31,943 nucleotides of DNA from Faecalibacterium sp. UBA1771 (GTDB taxonomy: Bacteria; Bacillota; Clostridia; Oscillospirales; Ruminococcaceae): positions 1-31,943 of the forward strand of contig DCGT01000012.1 in assembly GCA_002315315.1 (NCBI GenBank). Direction: 5' to 3'. Within the stretch, counting starts at the first letter, position 1; each line of letters opens with the position of its first letter. Shown in pieces: positions 7,207 to 16,006 of this stretch. Both the position numbers and the translations under genes were made by a program. Under the pieces are notes generated by a model. That model worked only from the letters and a program-made list of their open reading frames with translations. It did no database searches and was not told the origin of the DNA.

Positions 7207-7236
7207 TTGTAAAAATATTTACAGCTATGCTATTAT
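7207..7236 (+). promoter_or_regulatory. Promoter of glnN, extended -10 type
   Basis: A -35-like TTGTAA (7207-7212), an 18-base spacer and -10 TATTAT (7231-7236) preceded by TG (7228-7229), which makes an extended -10. No GlnR-type operator or riboswitch is evident in the 30 bases up to the gene. Confidence 0.5.
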
Positions 7237-7266
7237 ATACATAAGTAAATATGCGGAGAAATAATT

Positions 7267-9354
7267 ATGGCAATTTACAATGCATCAGAGCTTTTTTCCG
7301 AAAATGTTTTTACCGACGCGGTTATGCAAAAGCTGCTGTCGAAACAGGTATATGAGCACCTAAAGGCTATTCGCGACAATGTCGCCGCATGGAACGACGA
7401 CGTTGCCGATGAGGTCGCAAATGCAATGCGGGTTTGGGCAATGGAGCGCGGTGCAACACATTACACGCATTGGTTTACACCGATGACGGGAATGAGCGCC
7501 GGCAAGCATGACGCTTTTCTGTCCGATGTTGTCGACGGCAAGCCGCTGTTCAAGTTCTCCGGAAATACGCTGACCAAGGGAGAATCGGATGCCTCCAGTC
7601 TGCCCTCCGGCGGATTAAGAGAGACGTTTGAAGCAAGAGGCTACACCGCTTGGGATCCTACCTCCCCCGCCTTCATAATAGGCGAAACACTTTATATTCC
7701 CACCGCATTTTGCAGCTATAACGGCGAAGCGCTTGACCAAAAGACGCCGCTTCTGCGCTCTATGCAGGCAGTGGGAAAGCAGGCCGTTGCGCTTTTGCAC
7801 AAGCTCGGTATGAGTGATGTAAAGACGGTATATCCTACCGTAGGCGCAGAGCAGGAATATTTTTTGATAGACCGTGAGTTCTCCAACGAGCGTCTTGATA
7901 TGCAGATTTGCGGCAGAACGCTTTTCGGAGCTAAACCGCCTAAGGGTCAAGAGCTCGGCGACCACTATTACGGCAGAATCCGCACCCGCGTCATCTCCTT
8001 TATGGAGGAACTGGACAAAACGCTGTGGTCACTCGGTATTCCGAGCAAGACCCGCCACAATGAAACCGCTCCGGCTCAGTATGAGGTTGCCGCGATTTTT
8101 TCAACGGTAAACATCGCCTGCGACCACAATCAGTTACTTATGCAGGTAATCAGACCCATCGCTCGCAAGCACGGATTTTACTGTCTTTTGCATGAAAAGC
8201 CCTTTGAGGGTATTAACGGTTCGGGCAAACACAACAACTGGTCACTCGTCACCGATACGGGAGTCAATCTCTTTAATCCGTCCGACAACCCCGAAAACAA
8301 TCTGCGCTTTCTGCTGTTTGTTGCCGCGGTAATAAGAGCGGTTGACAAGTTCGGCGATTTGATTCGTCTTTCCGCCTCGAGTGCCGGCAATGACCTGCGG
8401 CTCGGCGGCAACGAAGCACCGCCGTCTGTTATCTCAATATTCCTCGGCGACCATTTATCATCGATTTTTCAGGCGATTTCGGACGGCGCACCGCTTCACT
8501 CCATTGATCGCAGTCATCTTATGACCGGTGTAAAGACCCTTCCGCTCCTCGAGCTGGACGACTGTGACCGCAACCGCACCTCGCCATTTGCCTTTACCGG
8601 CAACAAGTTTGAATTCCGTATGGTTGGCTCATCGCAGTCAATAGGCTTCCCTAACACCGTACTTGACACCGTTGTCGCCGACTCGCTCGAATATATCAAC
8701 GGCAAGCTGAACAACAGCACCGATATCGAGACCGATGCCAAGAGCGTTATTGCCGAGATTTACCAAAAGCACGGTCGCGTTGTGTTCAACGGCAACAACT
8801 ATTCCGACGAGTGGAAAAAAGAGGCAGAGCGCCGAGGATTGAAGTCATACCCGACTACCCGTGAAGCGGTTGAAACTCTCCTTGAACGCAAGAACATAGA
8901 GCTTTTCGAGCATCAGCAGGTTTTGAGCGAGGTAGAATGCGTTGCCCGCCACGAAATACTGTTAAACAACTATGTGAATGTTGTTTCAATCGAGGCGGGA
9001 ACAATGCTTGAAATGCTTCACCGTCAGATTTTACCCGCCTGCATAAGCTATTGCGGGAGCATTGCCGACAGCAACAACAGTCTGATTTCGGCAGGTCATG
9101 CATCAAAAGCCGCCTCACAGTCACTTGCCGAGCTGGTGAGCACGGTGGACGGTATCTACGACAGCTCAGACGAGCTTGAAAATGCGTTTCACCGTCTCTC
9201 AGATGACTCATCCGTTTCGGAAAAATCCGCAATGTGCGCCGAAATACTCGCCTTGATGAGCAAGGTAAGAGGCTATTGCGACGCTGCCGAGCATCTTGTT
9301 TCAAGCAAGGTTTGGCCGCTGCCGAATTATATGGAGCTACTGTACAAGCAGTAA
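7267..9354 (+). CDS. glnN: Type III glutamine synthetase
   Basis: ATP-dependent ligation of ammonia to glutamate by the large GSIII class, which forms dodecamers and is common in Clostridia and Bacteroidetes. At 695 residues it has the usual GSIII length, far longer than GSI or GSII. Visible marks are the GSIII N-terminal segment ATHYTHWFTPMTG (63-75), GAEQEYFLID (193-202), RHNETAPAQYEVA (263-275), the nucleotide/glutamate region NGSGKHNNWSL (317-327) and SAGNDLRLGGNEAPPSVIS. The gene starts after GGAG (7254-7257) and is monocistronic between divergent murD and a convergent ACT-protein gene, with a shared terminator at 9391-9424. It is probably the cell's main or an auxiliary nitrogen-assimilation enzyme; regulation cannot be read from the sequence. 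Confidence 0.96.
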   Translation: MAIYNASELFSENVFTDAVMQKLLSKQVYEHLKAIRDNVAAWNDDVADEVANAMRVWAMERGATHYTHWFTPMTGMSAGKHDAFLSDVVDGKPLFKFSGNTLTKGESDASSLPSGGLRETFEARGYTAWDPTSPAFIIGETLYIPTAFCSYNGEALDQKTPLLRSMQAVGKQAVALLHKLGMSDVKTVYPTVGAEQEYFLIDREFSNERLDMQICGRTLFGAKPPKGQELGDHYYGRIRTRVISFMEELDKTLWSLGIPSKTRHNETAPAQYEVAAIFSTVNIACDHNQLLMQVIRPIARKHGFYCLLHEKPFEGINGSGKHNNWSLVTDTGVNLFNPSDNPENNLRFLLFVAAVIRAVDKFGDLIRLSASSAGNDLRLGGNEAPPSVISIFLGDHLSSIFQAISDGAPLHSIDRSHLMTGVKTLPLLELDDCDRNRTSPFAFTGNKFEFRMVGSSQSIGFPNTVLDTVVADSLEYINGKLNNSTDIETDAKSVIAEIYQKHGRVVFNGNNYSDEWKKEAERRGLKSYPTTREAVETLLERKNIELFEHQQVLSEVECVARHEILLNNYVNVVSIEAGTMLEMLHRQILPACISYCGSIADSNNSLISAGHASKAASQSLAELVSTVDGIYDSSDELENAFHRLSDDSSVSEKSAMCAEILALMSKVRGYCDAAEHLVSSKVWPLPNYMELLYKQ

Positions 9355-9390
9355 AAATTCTCTAAAATTATTGTTCACTGCTAATACACA

Positions 9391-9424
9391 AAGAAGGACT
9401 GCCGAGGCTTCGACAGTCCTTCTT
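9391..9424. terminator. Bidirectional terminator between glnN and the aromatic operon
   Basis: Arms AAGAAGGACTG (9391-9401) and CAGTCCTTCTT (9414-9424) pair perfectly around a 12-base loop. It lies between the stop of glnN and the convergent end of the ACT-protein gene, with modest T-rich sequence on both sides. Confidence 0.75.
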
Positions 9425-9438
9425 CAATTATTTTATGC

Positions 9439-9870
9439 TTACATATCGGCGATATCTGTATCACTGAGGAATTTAATACCGTTAGACGTGAGAAGCTCGA
9501 CAGCCTTATCGCCGTCATCCACACGGATTATGACCGATGCTCTGCCCGCCTCACGGCTGACGAATGCGTAAAGATATTCTACCGAAACTCCTCCGTCGGA
9601 CAAAACTCTGATTGCTCTTGCAAGCTCTCCGGGCTTGTCGTCGATGCCGACCGCAATAACCGATGTCATGGAAACAGTAAAGGAATTATCCTTCAAAATC
9701 TTTTCCGCTTCATAAGGCTTGTCGACAATAAGACGAAGAATACCAAAATCGGTGGTATCGGCAAGCGACATCGCTCTGATGTCGATACCGTGCTCGGCGA
9801 TACATCCGGTTATATCGGCAAGTCTGCCAAATTTATTCTCGATAAATACTGAAATTTGCTTGACGTACAT
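9439..9870 (-). CDS. Tandem ACT-domain protein, last gene of the IOR operon
   Basis: A 143-residue protein made of two ACT repeats: about 1-66 (KQISVFIENKFGRLADITGC, with G15 R16 L17) and about 70-140 (VIAVGIDDKPGELARAIRVL). ACT domains bind amino acids and act as allosteric sensors. There is no catalytic domain, so it is a free-standing sensor or regulator. It follows the phenylacetate-CoA ligase gene by 29 bases with its own GGAGGT site. Stand-alone ACT proteins accompany arylacetate-CoA ligase/IOR genes in many Clostridia. That it senses phenylalanine, tyrosine or tryptophan is inference from the operon. Confidence 0.85.
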   Translation of the reverse strand: MYVKQISVFIENKFGRLADITGCIAEHGIDIRAMSLADTTDFGILRLIVDKPYEAEKILKDNSFTVSMTSVIAVGIDDKPGELARAIRVLSDGGVSVEYLYAFVSREAGRASVIIRVDDGDKAVELLTSNGIKFLSDTDIADM

Positions 9871-9899
9871 TTATGTTACCTCCGTAAATTAATTCGGTA

Positions 9900-11201
9900 T
9901 TAATCTAAAACACGATTGTCAATGACGTGAACCGACTTGCCCTCGACTCGCTGTATACTCTTAGGCTCAACAAGATGGACCTCTGCCGAAATTCCGAGTG
10001 TCGATTCAAGCGCCTTTTTGATGCTACGCTCCTTCTGCTCAAGCAGACGTATCGCATCGAAAGGCATATCGGGTGACAGCTCTACATTTACCGTCATTCT
10101 GTCGAGGTTGTCGATACGGTCAACAACTATCATATACTGCGGGACTATACCCTCCATTGACAGCAGGACGTGCTCAACCTGAGACGGGAACACATTAACA
10201 CCTCGGATAATCAGCATATCGTCGGTTCTGCCGCGCGGACGCATCATACGGACAAAGGTTCTGCCGCAGCCGCAAGGCTCGTGTGTGAGTGCGGTGATAT
10301 CTCTTGTGCGATAGCGAATAAGCGGAAGTGCCTGCTTTGTTATGCAGGTTATAACCAGCTCACCGTATTCACCGTCGGGAAGAGGCTCGCCGGTTTCGGG
10401 GTTAATTACCTCAACAATGAAATTATCCTCGTTAAGATGCATTCCGTTCTGTTCACTGCATTCATAGGCAACACCCGGTCCCATAATTTCGGATAATCCG
10501 TAAATATCATACGCCTTGATTTGAAGCTGCTGTTCAATCTGTCGGCGCATATTCTCACTCCACGGCTCGGCTCCGAAAATGCCGCATTTAAGCTTCAGCT
10601 CACTGCGGTCGATTCCGCTGTCCTTAATCGCTTCGGCAAGGACAAGAGCATAAGACGGTGTACAGCACAGCACCGATGAACCGAAATCACGCATAATCTG
10701 CAGCTGTCGTTTCGTGTTGCCTGTCGACACCGGGATTGTCGCCGCACCGAGCTTTTCGGCGCCGCCGTGCAATCCGAGACCGCCGGTGAAAAGTCCGTAG
10801 CCGTAGGAAACGTGTACGAAATCACCCTTGGTAGCTCCCGCCGCACACATTGCGCGTGCGGTGATGTTGTTCCAAATATCGAGGTCGGCGCGCGTATACC
10901 CGACAACCGTCTGCTTGCCGGTAGTGCCGGACGATGCGTGTACTCTCACAACTTCATCGGTCGGGCAGGCAAACAGCCCATACGGGTAATTGTCGCGCAA
11001 ATCCTGCTTGACGGTGAACGGCAAACGGCGAAGGTCATCAAGAGTCCTGATATCCTCCGGCTTCACACCCGCCTCATCCATCTTGTCGGCATAGGGCTTA
11101 ACATTCGTATACACCCTCTGAACAGTTTTGCGAAGCCGATTGAGCTGAAGCTCCTTCAGCTCGTCACGCTCGATTAATTCATATACATCAAAATATTTCA
11201 T
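9900..11201 (-). CDS. Phenylacetate-CoA ligase-type arylacetyl-CoA synthetase (copy 1)
   Basis: Adenylate-forming enzyme of the PaaK family, which activates arylacetates with ATP and CoA. At 433 residues it has the family length. Visible are the P-loop-like RVHASSGTTGKQTVVGYTR, the YGLFTGGLGLHGGAEKLGA segment, the A5 motif YGLSEIMGPGVAYEC, YRTRDIT and the hinge/A8 region GRTDDMLIIRGVNVFPSQVE. Its start overlaps the iorB stop (ATGA), so it is translationally coupled to the oxidoreductase. With IOR, it links aromatic 2-oxo acids and free arylacetates through arylacetyl-CoA. Direction (acid activation for biosynthesis, or acid release in fermentation) cannot be told from sequence. It is a clear paralogue of the operon's first gene. 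Confidence 0.9.
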   Translation of the reverse strand: MKYFDVYELIERDELKELQLNRLRKTVQRVYTNVKPYADKMDEAGVKPEDIRTLDDLRRLPFTVKQDLRDNYPYGLFACPTDEVVRVHASSGTTGKQTVVGYTRADLDIWNNITARAMCAAGATKGDFVHVSYGYGLFTGGLGLHGGAEKLGAATIPVSTGNTKRQLQIMRDFGSSVLCCTPSYALVLAEAIKDSGIDRSELKLKCGIFGAEPWSENMRRQIEQQLQIKAYDIYGLSEIMGPGVAYECSEQNGMHLNEDNFIVEVINPETGEPLPDGEYGELVITCITKQALPLIRYRTRDITALTHEPCGCGRTFVRMMRPRGRTDDMLIIRGVNVFPSQVEHVLLSMEGIVPQYMIVVDRIDNLDRMTVNVELSPDMPFDAIRLLEQKERSIKKALESTLGISAEVHLVEPKSIQRVEGKSVHVIDNRVLD

Positions 11202-11785
11202 TGCTTTTTCGCTGTTTGGTATCCTTCTTCAAAAGCTTTAACGTTTACTTCGAGGAACTGCGGCTTTATCTGCTCGGCGATGGCATCAAGCCAAAGCTGC
11301 TTATCAAAATCCGAAGCGGCGGCAAATGCTCCGAGCAGTGCCATATTCGCAGAGCGGATAAAATTAAGACTCTTGGCAATGCCGTCAGCGTCAACCTTGA
11401 CGATTTTTATATCCTTATTCTTTTCCTCAAGACGCTCGAGTATTCCGTAGGGATATATCGCACTGCCGGTGAGAACTCCCGCCGGAGCGACCGTTGCGGT
11501 GCTTACGACGATTGTTCCGTAGGTTTTAAGATTCGCAAGGTAGCGTACAGCCTCGACCTGCTCGAATGATAGGATATAGTCGGCTTCACCCTCGGTAATT
11601 ATCGGAGATTCAATTCCATCACCGTAACGAACATAGGTGACAACCGAGCCTCCGCGCTGTGACATACCGTGAACCTCTGAAACCTTAACGTCATATCCGG
11701 CAGCAAGAGCAACATTGCCGAGCAGCTTGCTGGCAAGAATAGTTCCCTGTCCGCCTACTCCTACTATCATAACATTTTTCTTCAT
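11198..11785 (-). CDS. iorB: Indolepyruvate:ferredoxin oxidoreductase subunit beta
   Basis: The small subunit of IOR, which with IorA oxidatively decarboxylates aromatic 2-oxo acids (indolepyruvate, phenylpyruvate, 4-hydroxyphenylpyruvate) to arylacetyl-CoA while reducing ferredoxin. A 195-residue protein of the 2-oxoacid oxidoreductase gamma-domain family with the N-terminal IVGVGGQGTILASKLLGNVA, SEVHGMSQRGGSVVTYVRYG and SFEQVEAVRYL. Length matches IorB. Its start overlaps the iorA stop by one base (TAATG) and its stop overlaps the ligase start, so all three are co-expressed. Cytoplasmic. Confidence 0.94.
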   Translation of the reverse strand: MKKNVMIVGVGGQGTILASKLLGNVALAAGYDVKVSEVHGMSQRGGSVVTYVRYGDGIESPIITEGEADYILSFEQVEAVRYLANLKTYGTIVVSTATVAPAGVLTGSAIYPYGILERLEEKNKDIKIVKVDADGIAKSLNFIRSANMALLGAFAAASDFDKQLWLDAIAEQIKPQFLEVNVKAFEEGYQTAKKQ

Positions 11786-13518
11786 TACTTGTCACCTCTT
11801 TCGATAGCTCCGAACGAACAAACATCGGCACAAATTCCGCAGCCTACGCAGGAGAACAAGTCGATTGCCGCCTTCTTATCTGAGAAGCTGATAGCAGGAC
11901 AGCCGAGACCGGTGCATTTTTTACAGCCTTTGCACTTATCGGCGTCAACAGTAAGCGGCTTGCGCTTTTCAACGTTTTTGAGCAAGGCACACGGGCGGCG
12001 CATAATGATGACCGACGGCTCGGCGGCGGCAAGCTCCTGCTTGATGACCTTTTCGCTCTCGACAAGGTCATAGGGATCGCACATAACGACCCTCTTTACT
12101 CCGACTGCGCGGCAAAGCTGCTCAAGGTCGATTGCAGGTGCTTCGTTACCGTGAATATCAAAACCGTTGGCGGGGTTATTCTGATGCCCCGTCATACCGG
12201 TAATTCTGTTGTCGAGGATGATAACCGTAGCATTGGAGCGATTGTACACTATATCGATAAGTCCCGTAATTCCGGAATGGATAAAGGTGCTGTCGCCGAT
12301 GACGGCTACCGCCTTGTCGGACAGCTCGGGCTTTGCCTTGAGCATACCGTGCAGTCCCGAAACAGATGCGCCCATACAAACAGTGGTATCAACGGCGCGA
12401 AGCGGAGCAGAAGCACCGAGAGCGTAGCAACCTATATCGCCGCTGACAATCAGCTTCATTTTGGAAAGCAGATAGAACACGCCTCTGTGCGGACAACCGG
12501 CACAGAGAAGCGGCGGACGCGGCGGAATTTCCTCATCGCTGACGACAAATTCGGCAGCCTTACCGCCTAATTTTTCGGCGATAACTCGCTGTGAAAGCTC
12601 ACCGATTCCGCTGAACAGCTCACGTCCGACAACATTTAAACCGATAATGCGGCATCGTTCCTCGATGACAGGGTCAAGCTCCTCCACGACAACCGTTTTG
12701 TCGTATTCGGATGCAAATTTATTTGCAAGAGCATCGGGGAACGGATTGAGCATACGAAGCTGCAGAAATCCGCAGCCGTCGGGTGCTGATTCTCTTGCGT
12801 AGCGGAACGGCGTTCCGGCGGCTATGATGCCGGTGCCGGTGCCTTCAAAAACCTTATTTATTCCGCTTGTTTCGCTGTATTCGCGAAGGGCGGTGAGACG
12901 CTTTTCAAGGTCTACTCTCCTGCCTCTTGCATAGGCGGGAATCATTACGTTTTTGCTGTCGTTCTTGACATAATCTTTAGGAGCGACAATCTCGCGTTCC
13001 TGCAATTCCACCTGTGAACGGGTATGCGCAACACGGGTGGAAAGGCGAAGAATTACGGGAATATCGAATTTTTCGGAAATTTCAAATGCAAGCTTGGTCA
13101 GCTCCTTGCATTCGGCGCTGTCGGACGGCTCAAGCAACGGGAGCTTGGCGGCGATAGCATAGCGGCGGGTATCCTGCTCGTTTTGGGACGAGAACATACC
13201 GGGGTCGTCGGCGACCGCGATGACAAGACCTGCGTTAACGCCTATGTACGCACCCGTAAAGAGAGGGTCGGCGGCAACATTCAAGCCTACGTGCTTCATA
13301 GCGCAGAAGGCTCTTCTGCCTGCGGTTGCCGCACCCAAAGCCGCTTCGAGAGCTACCTTTTCATTGGGCGACCATTCAGCGGTTATATTATCATATTCAG
13401 AGGCAAATTCTGTGATTTCGGTGCTCGGTGTACCGGGATATGCAAACACTGCCGCGCAGTCGGCTTCATAAAGTCCCCTTGCGACCGCCTCATTGCCCAT
13501 CATAAGTTGTTTTTTCAT
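11785..13518 (-). CDS. iorA: Indolepyruvate:ferredoxin oxidoreductase subunit alpha
   Basis: The large catalytic subunit, 577 residues, family length. Domain order: pyrimidine-binding domain (about 1-170, with VFAYPGTPSTEI at 24-35 and SPNEKVALEAALGAA), linker domain (about 220-320), TPP pyrophosphate-binding domain (about 338-510) with CAGCPHRG (C339, C342), SGDIGCYALGA, GDSTFIHSGITGL (408-420) and ILDNRITGMTGHQNNP. A C-terminal ferredoxin domain has two 4Fe-4S motifs: C529, C532, C535, C540 and C557, C560, C563, C567. All expected ligands are present. It directly follows the first ligase gene (TAAATG junction). It is oxygen-sensitive in known homologues, matching an anaerobe. Confidence 0.95.
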   Translation of the reverse strand: MKKQLMMGNEAVARGLYEADCAAVFAYPGTPSTEITEFASEYDNITAEWSPNEKVALEAALGAATAGRRAFCAMKHVGLNVAADPLFTGAYIGVNAGLVIAVADDPGMFSSQNEQDTRRYAIAAKLPLLEPSDSAECKELTKLAFEISEKFDIPVILRLSTRVAHTRSQVELQEREIVAPKDYVKNDSKNVMIPAYARGRRVDLEKRLTALREYSETSGINKVFEGTGTGIIAAGTPFRYARESAPDGCGFLQLRMLNPFPDALANKFASEYDKTVVVEELDPVIEERCRIIGLNVVGRELFSGIGELSQRVIAEKLGGKAAEFVVSDEEIPPRPPLLCAGCPHRGVFYLLSKMKLIVSGDIGCYALGASAPLRAVDTTVCMGASVSGLHGMLKAKPELSDKAVAVIGDSTFIHSGITGLIDIVYNRSNATVIILDNRITGMTGHQNNPANGFDIHGNEAPAIDLEQLCRAVGVKRVVMCDPYDLVESEKVIKQELAAAEPSVIIMRRPCALLKNVEKRKPLTVDADKCKGCKKCTGLGCPAISFSDKKAAIDLFSCVGCGICADVCSFGAIERGDK

Positions 13519-14829
13519 TTATTTCTCCTCCTGTGTGAAGCGAAGGTCTACGACTCTCTTTGCCTTGCCCTGGAAACGCTCTATTGTCATAGGCGAGCAG
13601 AGGGTGACCTTGCAGTCGAGACCGAGAACGACGAGTATCTGCTTCTGGATTTTTTTCTGCAGATTTTCAAGCTCTCCGAAGCGTTCAAGCAGAGAACCGT
13701 CGACAACCTCAACTTTGACCTCAATGTTGTCCATATAATTCTGACGGCGAACGACTATCTGATAGTTCGGGCTGATTCCGTCGACTCCCAGAATTGCGCT
13801 CTCAATCTGTGTCGGGAATACGTTTACGCCCTTGATTTTGAGCATATCATCGCTTCTGCCCATCGTTTTAGCCATTCTCGCGTGAGTTCTGCCGCACTTG
13901 CACGGCTCATAATCTATGCGGGTAATATCCTTAGTGCGATAGCGCAGTACGGGTATTCCTTCTCTCGACAGCGATGTGAGCACCAGCTCGCCGGTGCTTC
14001 CCTTGGGCAGTACCTCGCCGGTATTCGGGTCGATAATTTCGGCATAGAAATGGTCCTCGGCTATGTGCATACCCTCGCGGTATTCACATTCGCCCGCGAT
14101 TCCGGGTCCCATAAGCTCGGACAAGCCGTAGTTGTCGGTAGCGAAAACGCCCAAACCATCCTCGATCTGTGAGCGCATTTCGATAGAACAGCCCTCAGAA
14201 CCGAAAAGTCCGATACGGAGCTTGAAATCATCCTTGGTATATCCGAGCTTTTTGGCAGTCTCGGAAATATACATTGCGTATGTCGGGGTGCTGATGAGAA
14301 CAGTTGTTCCGAAATCCTTCATCAGCTTTATCTGACGCTCGGTGTTGCCGGATGACACCGGAATAACTGTCGCTCCGACCTTTTCAAGTCCGTAGTGAAG
14401 ACCGAGCGCACCGGTAAAAAGTCCGTAGCCGAACGAAATCTGAGCAATATCCTCGTCGGTTACTCCCGCCGCAACAATAAAGCGCGCAACGATATCCGAC
14501 CAAACATCCAAATCGTGTCTTGTGTAGCCGACAACGGTCGGAAGTCCCGTAGTTCCCGACGAAGCGTGTACGCGGACAATATCCTTCATGGGAGCGGCAA
14601 ACATACCGAACGGGTAGTTAAGTCTCAAATCCTCTTTGGTGGTAAAGGGAAGGTATCGAATATCATCGAGAGTCTTAATCATATCGGGATTGACTCCCGC
14701 TTCGTCAAGCTTCTTGCGATAGTGAGGAACATTGTCGTAACAATTTTTCACGGTTTTTTTCAGCTTGGCAAGCTGTAATTCCTCAATACCCTTTCTCGAC
14801 ATAGTTTCTGCTTCGGGTTGCCACATCAT
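13519..14829 (-). CDS. Phenylacetate-CoA ligase-type arylacetyl-CoA synthetase (copy 2, operon start)
   Basis: A 436-residue PaaK-family adenylate-forming ligase and the first gene of the IOR operon. It carries RVHASSGTTGLPTVVGYTR, YGLFTGALGLHYGLEKVGA, YGLSELMGPGIAGEC, YRTKDITRI and GRSDDMLKIKGVNVFPTQIE, closely parallel to copy 1 but clearly diverged in the segments between. Two paralogues in one operon suggest different aryl substrates or opposite working directions; this is inference. The start at 14829 (ATGATG) follows GGAGG 10 bases upstream. A good promoter lies at 14883-14911. Cytoplasmic. Confidence 0.9.
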   Translation of the reverse strand: MMWQPEAETMSRKGIEELQLAKLKKTVKNCYDNVPHYRKKLDEAGVNPDMIKTLDDIRYLPFTTKEDLRLNYPFGMFAAPMKDIVRVHASSGTTGLPTVVGYTRHDLDVWSDIVARFIVAAGVTDEDIAQISFGYGLFTGALGLHYGLEKVGATVIPVSSGNTERQIKLMKDFGTTVLISTPTYAMYISETAKKLGYTKDDFKLRIGLFGSEGCSIEMRSQIEDGLGVFATDNYGLSELMGPGIAGECEYREGMHIAEDHFYAEIIDPNTGEVLPKGSTGELVLTSLSREGIPVLRYRTKDITRIDYEPCKCGRTHARMAKTMGRSDDMLKIKGVNVFPTQIESAILGVDGISPNYQIVVRRQNYMDNIEVKVEVVDGSLLERFGELENLQKKIQKQILVVLGLDCKVTLCSPMTIERFQGKAKRVVDLRFTQEEK

Positions 14830-14882
14830 TTTTCCTTTACCTCCATTTTTGCCATTTAAAGCAATAAATTAATCCTACTAAG

Positions 14883-14911
14883 ATTTTATCAAAGTAATTA
14901 GTAAAAGTCAA
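14883..14911 (-). promoter_or_regulatory. Promoter of the IOR operon
   Basis: On the minus strand: -35 TTGACT (14906-14911), a 17-base spacer and -10 TAAAAT (14883-14888), about 54 bases before the first ligase start. No obvious T-box or other attenuator is seen in the short leader. Confidence 0.7.
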
Positions 14912-14980
14912 CAAACAAAACCTATCGAAACGCACAAAAATACCGGCACATTTTGTGAATAATATAAAATATTTACATAA

Positions 14981-15025
14981 AATCGGCACTCTCGGCATTT
15001 TTATTCGCCGACAGGAGTGCCGATT
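14981..15025 (-). terminator. Terminator of the nucleoside hydrolase pair
   Basis: Arms AATCGGCACTC (14981-14991) and GAGTGCCGATT (15015-15025) pair perfectly, with an inner CGGC/GCCG stem. On the minus strand the stem runs into TTTTATGTAAATATTTT. It lies 30 bases past the hydrolase stop. Confidence 0.8.
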
Positions 15026-15055
15026 GCGGTAATTTTATGTTTTGCGTAACAACCG

Positions 15056-16006
15056 TTAGCGGTCGGTATAATACGTAAGTGCGTCAAACAGCATTTTGAG
15101 ATATGCTCTTCGATCGATATCGGTAGCCGCTATGACGTTGGGTCGGCGGTCACGAACACCGAGCGTGTCGGCTATCGTACTGCCTCTTGTGTATTTGCCG
15201 TTCAAATCCACCTCAACATAATAAGGCGTTCCCTTAATGATTGACGGATTAATAATCCACGCGATGGGTACGGCATCGGGAATGGGGCAACCGTCCATAA
15301 GCATGGTATTCTCGTAATACTCCGCATACTCGCGCAGAGTGTCGCACAAAAAATCCGAAGCCCTCGTTCCCGCAAGGCGAAGCCGTTCTCTGTCCTCAAA
15401 GGTCGCATACGCCTTTTCCGTAGCGTCAAGACCGCACATAAGAACTTTTACGCCGCTTGTCAGCACTATCTGAGCCGCTTCGGGGTCGGCGGCAAAGTTT
15501 CCCTCGGCGGTGGGGAGAAGATTGCCTCCGAATACCGCACCGCCTGAAATTGCGATTCCGTCTATTCTGTCGTGAAGCTCGGGATGCGCGAGCAGAAGGG
15601 TGGCAATATTTGTCAGGGGACCGGTCGAAGCTATAATGACGTTGTCGGGACAACTGCCTATCATACCTGCCATAAGCTCAACCGCACCCATATCGAGCAG
15701 TGAACGGCGCGGGTACGGAAGCTTGCCCGCTCTTCCGGCGAGTCCGTCGTCTCCGTGCGCTTCTCTTCCCAAGCCGCGGCGAAGGGGAGAAATTATCCCT
15801 TTTCTCGCACCGGCGGCGACGGGTACATCGAGCTTTAACAGCTCGGCGATTTTGAGTGTGTTTAGAGATGACTGCTCCAGCGTTCCGTTGCCGAAGCAGG
15901 TGGTAATACACAGTAATTTTATGTAGGGAGTGGATGCGGCGAGAGCAATCGCAAAAGCATCGTCAACGCCGGTATCTACATCGAGAAGCACCGGAATACT
16001 ACTCAT
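15056..16006 (-). CDS. Nucleoside hydrolase family protein B (active-site His replaced by Pro)
   Basis: Member of the inosine-uridine preferring nucleoside hydrolase family, which cleaves ribonucleosides to base and ribose in salvage. 316 residues from ATG 16006, chosen because GGAGGT lies 7 bases upstream; the longer frame to 16051 lacks support. The calcium-site motif LLDVDTGVDDAFA (8-20), GN at 39-40, STGPLTNIA (128-136), GG at 155-156 and NLLPTAEGN (162-170) are all present. In the segment that normally reads HD followed by A-V-A, this protein has P243-D244 (PIPDAVPIAW), so the usual general-acid histidine is missing although the aspartate is kept. Many family members vary here, so activity on some nucleosides is still possible. 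It overlaps the upstream hydrolase gene by 8 bases. Confidence 0.9.
   Translation of the reverse strand: MSSIPVLLDVDTGVDDAFAIALAASTPYIKLLCITTCFGNGTLEQSSLNTLKIAELLKLDVPVAAGARKGIISPLRRGLGREAHGDDGLAGRAGKLPYPRRSLLDMGAVELMAGMIGSCPDNVIIASTGPLTNIATLLLAHPELHDRIDGIAISGGAVFGGNLLPTAEGNFAADPEAAQIVLTSGVKVLMCGLDATEKAYATFEDRERLRLAGTRASDFLCDTLREYAEYYENTMLMDGCPIPDAVPIAWIINPSIIKGTPYYVEVDLNGKYTRGSTIADTLGVRDRRPNVIAATDIDRRAYLKMLFDALTYYTDR

Noticed and set aside
6155..7264. 369-residue plus-strand frame antisense to murD
   Set aside because: Low-complexity shadow of a strongly conserved gene; would also overrun the murD and glnN promoters.
13024..14172. 382-residue plus-strand frame antisense to iorA and the first ligase gene
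   Set aside because: Spans the junction of two well-supported genes on the other strand and has no recognisable features.
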